28,562 nucleotides of DNA from Bdellovibrionaceae bacterium UBA2316 (GTDB taxonomy: Bacteria > Bdellovibrionota > Bdellovibrionia > Bdellovibrionales > Bdellovibrionaceae), in contig DDVI01000101.1 in NCBI GenBank assembly GCA_002345205.1, positions 1 through 28,562 of the forward strand, read 5' to 3'. Each line of letters begins with the position of its first letter. Position 1 is the stretch's first letter. The notes under the pieces are model-generated. The model worked only from the letters and a program-made list of their open reading frames with translations. It was not told the DNA's origin and made no database searches. Of this stretch, positions 7,923-15,046 are shown piece by piece. The position numbers were made by a program, and so were the translations under genes.

Positions 7923-9332
7923 ATGGCATCTACTCAAGCTGCGGGACGTACTAACACTAAAACAAAAATGAAACCGACTATCAAAGGTTCATACGATAAA
8001 CAGACTCACTCTGTGGATTACAAAGTTTGTCGTGAAGCGATGGAGAACCCAGAGGTATTTGAAAAAATGGCTCTATGGGGTCGCGAAGAAATCAAAATCG
8101 CTGAAACAGAAATGCCAGGTTTGATGGCGCTTAGAAAAGAATTCGGTAAACAACAACCACTGAAAGGTGCGCGTGTTACGGGTTCATTGCATATGACAAT
8201 CCAAACGGCCGTATTGATCGAAACTTTGATCGCATTAGGTGCTAAAGTTCGCTGGTCATCGTGCAACATCTTCTCAACTCAAGATCACGCAGCGGTTGCA
8301 ATGGCAGCAGCGGGTGTTCCTGTGTTTGCATGGAAAGGTGAAACAGAAGCGGAATACAGCTGGTGTATTGAACAAACTATCACAGGCTGGGGATCAGAAG
8401 GCTACAACATGATCCTTGATGATGGTGGCGATTTAACAAACATGATGCACGAGCCTCGTTTTGCAAAAGAACTTAAAAAAATCATCGGTGTTTCTGAGGA
8501 AACAACAACAGGTGTTCATAATTTAGAAAAAATGTTGGCTAAAGGTTTACTAAAAATCCCGGCAATCAACGTCAACGATTCAGTGACTAAATCTAAATTC
8601 GATAACTTGTACGGTTGCCGTGAATCATTGTCGGATGGTATCAAACGCGCGACAGACACTATGGTTGCTGGTAAAACAGTAGTGGTTGCTGGTTACGGCG
8701 ACGTTGGTAAAGGTTCTGCGAATTCACTTCGTGGTTTCGGCGCCCGTGTACTTGTAACTGAAATCGATCCAATTTGTGCTCTGCAAGCAGCGATGGAAGG
8801 TTTTGAAGTTACAACTATGGATGAAGCCTGCGCGGCAGCTGATATTTTCGTAACAGCAACCGGCTGCTGCGATATCATCACTGAAAAGCATTTCAACAAA
8901 ATGAAAAACAACGCGATCGTGTGCAATATCGGTCACTTCGATATTGAAATCGATATGCCATGGTTGAATAAAAATTCAAAAATTCGTGAAATCAAACCGC
9001 AAGTTGACATCCATACTTTAAAAAATGGTCGTCAAATTATCGTATTGGCAAAAGGTCGCTTAGTGAACCTAGGCTGCGCTACCGGTCACCCAAGCTTCGT
9101 AATGAGTAACTCATTCACGAACCAAGTGTTGGCTCAAATTGAACTTTTCACTAACCGTGATAAGTACCAAGAAATCGGCGTATATCGCCTGCCAAAACAC
9201 TTAGACGAAAAAGTAGCCGCATTACATTTAGACAAACTAGGTGTGAAGCTAACTAAACTTTCAACTAAGCAATCAAAATACTTGGGCATGAACACAGAAG
9301 GCCCATTCAAGCCAGAACACTACCGCTACTAA
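7923..9332 (+). CDS. ahcY: S-adenosylhomocysteine hydrolase (adenosylhomocysteinase)
   Basis: This 469-residue protein splits S-adenosylhomocysteine into adenosine and homocysteine, removing the inhibitor of methyltransferases. The NAD-binding motif is VVAGYGDVGKGSA. Other family segments are GSLHMTIQTAVLIETL, SSCNIFSTQDHAAVA, the catalytic NVNDSVTKSKFDN with Lys and Asp, GHFDIEID, and the C-terminal KPEHYRY that completes the partner subunit's cofactor site. The length fits the bacterial form with the internal insertion. AGGAG lies a few bases before the ATG. It follows map closely, and a large palindromic repeat ending in a T run follows the stop and probably terminates the operon. Confidence 0.98.
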   Translation: MASTQAAGRTNTKTKMKPTIKGSYDKQTHSVDYKVCREAMENPEVFEKMALWGREEIKIAETEMPGLMALRKEFGKQQPLKGARVTGSLHMTIQTAVLIETLIALGAKVRWSSCNIFSTQDHAAVAMAAAGVPVFAWKGETEAEYSWCIEQTITGWGSEGYNMILDDGGDLTNMMHEPRFAKELKKIIGVSEETTTGVHNLEKMLAKGLLKIPAINVNDSVTKSKFDNLYGCRESLSDGIKRATDTMVAGKTVVVAGYGDVGKGSANSLRGFGARVLVTEIDPICALQAAMEGFEVTTMDEACAAADIFVTATGCCDIITEKHFNKMKNNAIVCNIGHFDIEIDMPWLNKNSKIREIKPQVDIHTLKNGRQIIVLAKGRLVNLGCATGHPSFVMSNSFTNQVLAQIELFTNRDKYQEIGVYRLPKHLDEKVAALHLDKLGVKLTKLSTKQSKYLGMNTEGPFKPEHYRY

Positions 9333-9335
9333 ATT

Positions 9336-9367
9336 TAGCCAAAAGGTGCCATAGCCAAAAGGTGCCA
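9336..9367 (+). repeat. 16-bp tandem duplication next to the palindromic repeat
   Basis: The 16-mer TAGCCAAAAGGTGCCA occurs twice head to tail, at 9336-9351 and 9352-9367, starting three bases after the ahcY stop. The second copy is also the outer part of the left arm of the large palindrome, so the duplication probably arose by slippage at the edge of the element. Confidence 0.9.
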
Positions 9368-9426
9368 GGTCCTGTTTGTCGTTTAGCTTACGCTAACGAC
9401 AAACAGGACCTGGCACCTTTTTTTTT
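9352..9426. repeat. Long palindromic repeat element, also a likely terminator
   Basis: Bases 9357-9380 pair perfectly with 9398-9421 (24 bp). The stem continues for seven more pairs with one bulged T, around a TTAC loop. Key arm sequence is GGTGCCAGGTCCTGTTTGTC. A T run (9418-9426) follows the right arm, so the + transcript ends in a classic terminator shape behind ahcY. The outer and central arm sequence (9352-9382) reappears exactly, in reverse orientation, at 10691-10721. This marks it as a dispersed element rather than a one-off terminator. Confidence 0.92.
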
Positions 9427-9440
9427 GATATCGTCTAGTC

Positions 9441-9959
9441 TTAATTTAGTTTCTTTGCGATATACGGGTAGAGCGAGAATGAGAAGCCGAATACGATGTG
9501 AGCGGCCGAATCCCAGAACAGTGGGACTTCTCGATTCCAGATATCTACTCCGTGGAGAGTGTTCATAAGAAACGGTATTAATACATATGGTCCAATCATT
9601 GAGATGATTCCTAGTGCAAGTCCTAGCTTTAATGATTGATTTGTCGTTTGAATCGCAAACTTTTTTGCCAAAAAGCCAAACACAAAGCCCCATAAAAGTG
9701 ATGGGCCTGCTTGGTGTAGAATCAAGCCGGCGATCAAAGCGCCAAGTTGGAAATTAGGAAGTGCACTTTCGCCAAAAACCATCGACCCAATAACTTGAAC
9801 TGGATAGAGAGGGCTTTTTCCTAAGAAGACGGCAAATACTAACATTACAACGACGGCCATGATAAGTCCTGCGGCCTGTCCAGTTAAAATACCTGCGATT
9901 ATTGGCTTATCCAAAGTAGCTGATTGAGAGCGGATTTTATTATTGAGCGTGACTTCCAT
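9441..9959 (-). CDS. Small polytopic membrane protein, unknown function
   Basis: This 172-residue protein has about four hydrophobic segments: near residues 20-45 (IIAGILTGQAAGLIMAVVVM), 68-92 (LGALIAGLILHQAGPSLLWG), 112-135 (GLALGIISMIGPYVLIPFLM) and 147-168 (SAAHIVFGFSFSLYPYIAKK). Gly-rich helix faces and a His in the last segment (AHIVFGFSFSLYPYIA) are notable. I do not recognise the family with confidence. The ATG is preceded by a perfect AGGAGG. It is divergent from a Cys-rich regulator across 95 bases that hold a palindromic operator, so the regulator probably controls it (inference). A role in a redox- or metal-linked process is possible but not shown. Confidence 0.8.
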   Translation of the reverse strand: MEVTLNNKIRSQSATLDKPIIAGILTGQAAGLIMAVVVMLVFAVFLGKSPLYPVQVIGSMVFGESALPNFQLGALIAGLILHQAGPSLLWGFVFGFLAKKFAIQTTNQSLKLGLALGIISMIGPYVLIPFLMNTLHGVDIWNREVPLFWDSAAHIVFGFSFSLYPYIAKKLN

Positions 9960-10012
9960 ATTTCCTCCTAGGTGGAATGTCTTGTTTTCATTTATATTCT
10001 AATACATAATAA

Positions 10013-10030
10013 AAACAGTAAATACTGTTT
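10013..10030. promoter_or_regulatory. Palindromic operator candidate between divergent genes
   Basis: AAACAGTA (10013-10020) and TACTGTTT (10023-10030) are exact reverse complements separated by AA. The site is 25 bases before the regulator ATG (10055) and 54 bases before the membrane-protein ATG (9959). It is placed to control both directions, most likely bound by the adjacent HTH regulator. Confidence 0.65.
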
Positions 10031-10054
10031 AAATTGTTTAAATGGAATGTGACT

Positions 10055-10690
10055 ATGAGTGGATTACATAAGAACCAACAAAAGATACTTGATTACTTGT
10101 TAGAACATAAGGACGGCGCTACGGTGGACGAGCTAGCAGAGTATCTGAGGGTCACAAAGACCGCGGCGAAGGAACATATTCTGAAAATAGAACATCTGGG
10201 CTATTTATCATACTTAGATTCCAGTGGATCAGTAGGTCGTCCTAAGCGCCGCTATTTATTGTCGCAAAGTGGAATGGATGTGTTTCCTAAGCAGTACTCG
10301 TGGTTATCGAACGTGGTTCTTGAATATTTAGCCGAGTCGACTGGGCCGGATACTGTTGTTGATATGATGGACAGTTTAGCAGAGAAGGTTGCTAAATCGA
10401 TGAGGTCTAAATTCATTAACGCAAAAACCACAGCAGAATTATTAAAGCTAATTACCGAAGCGCTAAACGAACTCGGTTATCGATCCAGCTTAAAGCAAAG
10501 TGATCTCCGTAAAGGAGCAATTATCGAAGCCACAAATTGTGTATATCATTCAGTAGCTCAAAAACACCCGACATTATGCCGATTTGATGTCAAATTCATT
10601 GAAAATGCTACAAACGGAATGAATGTAAAATTAGAAAGCTGCATTGCAAAAGGTGGTGCCGTGTGCCGATTTTGTATCCGAAAAAAATAA
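10055..10690 (+). CDS. HTH regulator with SufR-like Cys-rich C-terminus (probable Fe-S or metal sensor)
   Basis: This 211-residue protein begins with a winged-helix domain (about 1-70; QQKILDYLLEHKDGATVDEL, VTKTAAKEHILKIEHLGYL, wing GRPKRRYLLS). A helical middle follows. The C-terminal domain has Cys162, Cys175, Cys196, Cys204 and Cys207. The C-X12-C spacing (162/175) and the CIAKGGAVCRFCI motif resemble SufR-type regulators that hold an Fe-S cluster. I chose the ATG at 10055, with GGAA seven bases upstream; a TTG 21 bases earlier gives a longer reading without a ribosome site. It diverges from the membrane-protein gene and faces a palindrome, so autoregulation plus control of that gene is likely (inference). 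Right after its stop lies a half copy of the repeat found at 9352. Confidence 0.85.
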   Translation: MSGLHKNQQKILDYLLEHKDGATVDELAEYLRVTKTAAKEHILKIEHLGYLSYLDSSGSVGRPKRRYLLSQSGMDVFPKQYSWLSNVVLEYLAESTGPDTVVDMMDSLAEKVAKSMRSKFINAKTTAELLKLITEALNELGYRSSLKQSDLRKGAIIEATNCVYHSVAQKHPTLCRFDVKFIENATNGMNVKLESCIAKGGAVCRFCIRKK

Positions 10691-10721
10691 ACGACAAACA
10701 GGACCTGGCACCTTTTGGCTA
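10691..10721 (-). repeat. 31-bp half copy of the palindromic element, reverse orientation
   Basis: Bases 10691-10721 are the exact reverse complement of 9352-9382 over all 31 positions; key sequence is CAGGACCTGGCACCTTTTGG. Only one arm is present, so it cannot fold into the long stem alone. It starts immediately after the regulator's TAA, and its outer TAG (10719-10721) serves as the stop codon of orn. Confidence 0.93.
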
Positions 10722-11240
10722 GAGCTTCAAATGGCTCATGTAGAATTTGAGTTCGTTGATGCTTTCTCGGATGTCGTCTAGGGCGCGGTGTTTGTTTTGT
10801 TTTTTGAATTCGATGTTTCTGGCGTTGAAGGCGATTTTCCATGAGGTCACATCTAGCATTCGGTAATGTAATAGTTGAGCGAAGTCGGGAAAGTCTTTGT
10901 TGATGAATAGGCGATCTTGACCGATGGAGTTTCCCGCAAGGATCGGTTTATCTTTTTTGTCTGGGAAAAATTCAGTTACTAACTGGATCAAGTCAGATTG
11001 TACATCCGAGGGGTCTTTACCTGATGGAACTTTTCCAGATAATCCTGATTCACCGTGGTGTTTTTTGTTCCAGTCGTCCATTCTGTCCAAATAGATTTGC
11101 GGTTGTTTAACGACCGTTTCGTACGTGGCCAATTCTTTGAAATTAGAATCTGTGATAATTGCGGCCGCTTCGATGATAACTTCCGTTTCAACGTTGAGGC
11201 CGGTCATTTCTAGATCGATCCAAAATAGATTCGAGGACAT
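10719..11240 (-). CDS. orn: Oligoribonuclease (DEDDh 3'-5' exoribonuclease)
   Basis: This 173-residue protein carries the DEDDh motifs. Exo I is FWIDLEMTGL (Asp9, Glu11). Exo II is ILAGNSIGQDRLFI with its Asp. Exo III is HRALDDIRESI with the catalytic His and Asp. YRMLDVTSWK is the conserved segment between them. It degrades di- to pentaribonucleotides, including pGpG from cyclic-di-GMP breakdown. E. coli Orn is about 181 residues, so the C-terminus is slightly short; here the stop codon lies within an inserted repeat, which may have trimmed it (inference). Its ATG overlaps the stop of the upstream HMA protein by one base (TAATG), so the two genes are coupled. Confidence 0.96.
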   Translation of the reverse strand: MSSNLFWIDLEMTGLNVETEVIIEAAAIITDSNFKELATYETVVKQPQIYLDRMDDWNKKHHGESGLSGKVPSGKDPSDVQSDLIQLVTEFFPDKKDKPILAGNSIGQDRLFINKDFPDFAQLLHYRMLDVTSWKIAFNARNIEFKKQNKHRALDDIRESINELKFYMSHLKL

Positions 11241-11572
11241 TATTTTTTATCTGCCTTTTTAGTCGTCGTCATATCGCTAGTTTTAGCTTCATCAACTTTA
11301 GTTGCTTTAGCGATTTTGTAGTCTTCTTTGTTCTTTTTATTTAAATCATCAAGAGCTTTAGTGATCGCAGCTTGGTCAAGAGTTTTACCATCTTCAGCCA
11401 CAAGTTTCATTGAGCCGATTTCAACGTTGCACGTTTTGATACCTGGTAAACCACAGACAGCGGACTTGATCATGTTTTTGCAACCCGAGCAGCTCATGCC
11501 TTCGATAGTGTATTCGTAGGTATCTGCCATTGCTGTTAAACCAAAAAATGAAAGAATAATTAGTAATTTCAT
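11240..11572 (-). CDS. Exported heavy-metal-associated (HMA) domain protein
   Basis: This 110-residue protein has a Sec signal peptide (MKLLIILSFFGLTAMA, predicted cleavage near Ala16) followed by an HMA domain with the metal-binding motif GMSCSGC (Cys28, Cys31), as in MerP and CopZ. The last 30 residues are Lys/Thr/Asp rich and probably disordered. The start at 11572 has AAGGAAG upstream; the longer open frame to 11656 would bury the signal peptide behind 28 unlikely residues. It is probably a periplasmic copper or other soft-metal binder. Cotranscription with orn by stop/start overlap looks incidental functionally. Confidence 0.88.
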   Translation of the reverse strand: MKLLIILSFFGLTAMADTYEYTIEGMSCSGCKNMIKSAVCGLPGIKTCNVEIGSMKLVAEDGKTLDQAAITKALDDLNKKNKEDYKIAKATKVDEAKTSDMTTTKKADKK

Positions 11573-11786
11573 AGAACTTCCTTTGTTTGCACAGTCCATC
11601 CTAGTTGTCCCAATTTGATACGTCAACAGTAAGAAAACTCTGATATCCCAAGCCAAATGAAATTAAACCGGACGAAACTGCGGTGGGGCCGAAAATTGTT
11701 AGTGAGCTGTCGCCTTCTCTTCAGAGGCAATTTACCTTGGAATTCGCTAGACTAATAGAAATGTTCTATAGTCAAAGAGGCTTTGT

Positions 11787-13875
11787 ATGAATAAGTCTGT
11801 GCTGTTTTTTCTGGTCGTGGCGGGATTTCAATTACCTGTTCAAGCCAAGTCCGCAAATTCGTGTCAGCAGTTCTATTTGTTTAATCGTGCTTGGCTATCC
11901 TCGCAATCGGCCAAGGTTAGAAGCTATGTTAGGAACTCGAAACAAGAAAAAGCCATCGAAGACATTTTGTTAACCACAAACAAAGATCCCCGCGATTTAG
12001 TATCACCTCTAGAAACGGAGACATTCACTATTCAAATTGTCGATTAAGGTTTAGCGGCTCATACTCCCGTTGAAGTCATCATGACAGATAAGGTTACTAA
12101 AGAAACTCAGGTTCTATTGTCGTCGCTTAAACTGCAAGAATTGCGTTTAAAGGATTCTGAAAAACGGGACGTTTATGCACCAACAATTACAAAATATTTG
12201 AATGACAACACAGTATTGCCAGTTGGAATCCAATTAAGCCCACTTCGTGATTACTTGATCGTTAAAGTTTCCTCCGAAGGCAGTATCGATGGCCACACAC
12301 TAGCGATCATTGATTTAAAAAATAAAAAAACTTATTCAAGAAATCGAAAATGCCGGATCTAACGACGTCGTGTGGATTTCGCCGACCCAATTCACATTTA
12401 GAACTCATGAAGTCGGTATTCCTGTATTTATGGGTACAATCGTGCCAAATGGTGTAAAGGTTGAACCTTCTAAACTGGGACGCATGCGTTCAAGCAATGA
12501 TCAGCAATGGTATTACAATGTCACGCCTCAAGACGGATTGGTTCTGGTAAGCACGATCAGCGGCCAAAAATTTCGACTTCCCGATATGGAAATTGTAGAC
12601 ATTTTGCCCTCGAAAGAAGAATCAAATTCTGTTTGGATCAAAACCAATGGAACGGCGGGTTTCATGGAACTTGTCAAAGTGGACTTGCAGCCCGGAATGG
12701 CATTGCCTAAAACCATCGTTAAAGAAGGCACGACCGTCATAGACAAAGTTATAGTCGGTAAAGAGTACGTTCAGTACGATCGTTATTTAGGTGCCGATCG
12801 CTGGGTTAATTTTATAGATCATAATGGAAAGCTGTTGGCTGAAGTTAAAGCGCCCGACTGTTGTGCGATTTCTGGTGCCAAGTACGATGCCGTTACACAA
12901 ACGGTTACTATGGTTTTACAATCGCCCGTTACACGCCGTATGAATTGGACATTTGATTTACGTAAAAAAGAATGGATAGCCGAAGACGCTAATACTATCA
13001 AAGCCGCTCGTAATCCTGGCCAAGATATGATGATCGTAAATGGCGAGCGTTTCATAACCCGCTATGAGTCCTATCGCAGTAAAGACGGTACGATGATTCC
13101 GATTCGTATCACATTCAAAGAAGGCGCCGAGCTGAGTGGCAAAGCACCTACGTTGATGGAAGGCTATGGCGGTTTCGCATTGAATAACTATTTCCATCCG
13201 GCATACGAGCGAATGACATTTGAATTTATAAAATCGGGCGGTGTTCATTTGGCGCCCGCACTGCGTGGAAGTTATTTCTTTGGTGAAAAATGGCACGAAC
13301 AAGGGCGCGGATTGAAAAAACAAAATGTAATTGATGATTTTATTGGTGCCGCGGAATGGGCCATTGCCAATGGTTTCACGATACCTGATTTTTTAGCGAT
13401 CTCTGGCGCATCCCACGGCGGATTGCTGGTGGCTGCCGCGATCACGCAGCGGCCTGATCTATTTGGTTTAGCCTTTCCTCAATATGGACCGAATGCGTTT
13501 CATGATAAGCCAGATTTAGATCCTATATCAACTCCACTACAGAAATTAGAATATGCGGATTTAATCAGCGATCCCATCGCGCAAGAAAATGCGAGAACAA
13601 TTTCGCCAGAACTCAGAGCAGTTAAACAAAAATATCCGATGACGGTGGTAATTACAGGTCGTCGCGATTCCCGAGTGAATCCAATTCATTCCTATAGATT
13701 TTTTGATAAACTTCGCCAAAATCAAACGGGCGATCAGCCCATCCTGTTATACACCCAAAATAATTCTGGCCACTGGATGACAAGTATTCCGCGCCAAGAT
13801 TTTTTAGGATGGCGGTCTCGATCAATATTCTGGTCAGTTCTATTCAAAAAAATGAATATGGATATTACACCGTAG
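11787..13875 (+). pseudogene. Secreted prolyl oligopeptidase family serine peptidase, disrupted by one stop and one frameshift
   Basis: The whole region encodes one prolyl oligopeptidase-like protein of about 695 residues. It starts with a signal peptide (MNKSVLFFLVVAGFQLPVQA), then the seven-bladed propeller, then the alpha/beta hydrolase domain with SGASHGG (nucleophile Ser), the acid in GRRDSRVN and His in NNSGHW. Two lesions break it. An in-frame TAA at 12045-12047 (QIVD-stop-GLAAHTPVEV) is the first. The second is an A7 run at 12324-12330, where removing one A restores the frame (DLKNKK-LIQEIENAGSNDVVW). The catalytic segment from 12370 is open for 501 codons. ATG 11787 has AGAGG upstream. 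It is a recent pseudogene unless sequence errors or recoding are involved. Confidence 0.88.
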
Positions 13876-13878
13876 CTA

Positions 13879-13907
13879 ACTTGTTCTGACGCACGTAAAG
13901 AACAAGT
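13879..13907. terminator. Hairpin after the peptidase pseudogene
   Basis: ACTTGTTCT (13879-13887) pairs exactly with AGAACAAGT (13899-13907) around an 11-base loop, five bases after the TAG. No T run follows, so it may be a weak or remnant terminator. Confidence 0.45.
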
Positions 13908-13965
13908 CGTAAATTGATTTACACGTATTCAATATTCGCTAACCTTATTTTTACAGAGGTGAGTG

Positions 13966-14735
13966 ATGCTTAAAATTTTTCTACTTGGCATAATGTGCTC
14001 GATGATCGCTTTTTCTTTTGAATGGAACCCAAAATATAAAGTCATGATCGTTAATGGTGATTTAGTTAAAGAAACGGATCCTGTAGCCAAAAGCACCGTC
14101 TTATTGATCGGAAAGATAGCACGGCCTTCCTTCACGTGCAGCGGCGTTTTGATTCAACGAGATATTATTTTAACGGCGGGACACTGTTTGGGGGCTCCAG
14201 GGTGGGCTCAGTTAGAAGCTCACTTTAAAACAGATAAACGGAAGAAAGGTCCAGTCATTCCGGTGATCAAACAGTTGCGTCCCTGGGCAAAACAGCCATT
14301 TGAGCGTGCGTTCGATCAGGATGATATCGCCGTATTGAAACTAAAAACGGCGGCGCCGGCCAACTATGAAATAGCAGAACTGTTAGATGATCCGTCAGTT
14401 ATAAAAAATGGAATGACATTAATTCAAGCTGGCTATGGTCGAAATATCATTAAGGATTCATTTATGAGCAAAGACGGCGTAGGGATTCTTCGCCAAAAAT
14501 CCCAGATAGTTTTAAATGCCCAGTATGGCCAACGAGAGTTTTTAATGAGCATCGTGGGCGGAGGAGCCTGCTCTGGGGATTCCGGTGGGCCTGAGGTATT
14601 ACCTCACGAATGAGTAAGGATAATCGGGTAATGGATAATGGCAAAGAAGAATACTATTGCACAAAGGACATGATTTTTACCTTTGTCCCGCCCCTTATAA
14701 AATGGATTACAGATAATAGCGCGGCCATGAAGTAA
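13966..14735 (+). pseudogene. Secreted trypsin-like (S1) serine protease with frame-breaking deletion after the active-site serine
   Basis: The intact part gives 215 residues: signal peptide (MLKIFLLGIMCSMIAFSF), mature start near IVNGDLVKE, His73 (TAGHC), Asp120 (DDIAVLKL) and Ser206 (CSGDSGGP). The frame then ends at a TGA (14611-14613) after only six more residues (EVLPHE). In another frame the expected trypsin C-terminus continues: GITSRMSK from 14595, a Cys, and TFVPPLIKWITDNSAAMK to the TAA at 14733-14735. About 10-15 residues normally found between GDSGGP and the GVTSR-like strand are missing, so a small out-of-frame deletion fits. A truncated S1 protease lacking this last beta-barrel part is unlikely to fold. 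The GTG at 13963 directly precedes the ATG; AGAGG lies upstream. Confidence 0.85.
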
Positions 14736-14799
14736 TTTTTTAGGGGTGCCGCTTGACAGGTCTTCCTAGAGACTCACGTTTTAAAAAATAGAGGTGCCC

Positions 14800-15045
14800 A
14801 TGGATTATATTTTAGCTGCCGCATTCATTATCTTTATCATGTATACATTCGATAAGGTGTGTTTGTTTTTAGAGAGCAAGGGTTGGCTAAATTATTCTCA
14901 AACCAAAAAATGTAGCGGACGTAGTATATTTAGCGACCTAAGTGATTATATCCAGCCTCAAGTTCCTTGTACAGCTGACTGCAAAGATAACAAAGCCGAA
15001 ATTAATGAAGAAAAAACGACTCCGGCTCGTTACTTTATCGAATAA
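14800..15045 (+). CDS. Small single-pass membrane protein, unknown function
   Basis: This 81-residue protein has one N-terminal hydrophobic helix (YILAAAFIIFIMYTFDKVCLF, about 3-23) and a polar tail with three Cys (KKCSGRS, VPCTADCKD). The ATG at 14800 has GAGG five bases upstream; a GTG six bases earlier overlaps that site and is less likely. A TTGACA at 14753-14758 could be a -35 box, but no good -10 is at standard spacing. It converges with the lipoprotein gene, with one base between stops. I do not recognise the family. Confidence 0.65.
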   Translation: MDYILAAAFIIFIMYTFDKVCLFLESKGWLNYSQTKKCSGRSIFSDLSDYIQPQVPCTADCKDNKAEINEEKTTPARYFIE

Positions 15046-15046
15046 A

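Noticed and set aside
9388..9693. Overlapping open frames opposite the membrane-protein gene
   Set aside because: They are shadows of the gene and palindrome; composition is not protein-like and no start signals are present.
12370..13875. A free-standing 501-residue peptidase gene starting at GTG 12370
   Set aside because: The upstream propeller and signal peptide are readable in adjacent frames and the GTG has no ribosome site, so it is the tail of a disrupted gene.
13966..14613. An intact 215-residue serine protease
   Set aside because: The normal C-terminal strands and helix of the S1 fold are encoded just downstream in another frame.
14753..14785. Promoter with TTGACA before the small membrane protein
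   Set aside because: No acceptable -10 at standard spacing.
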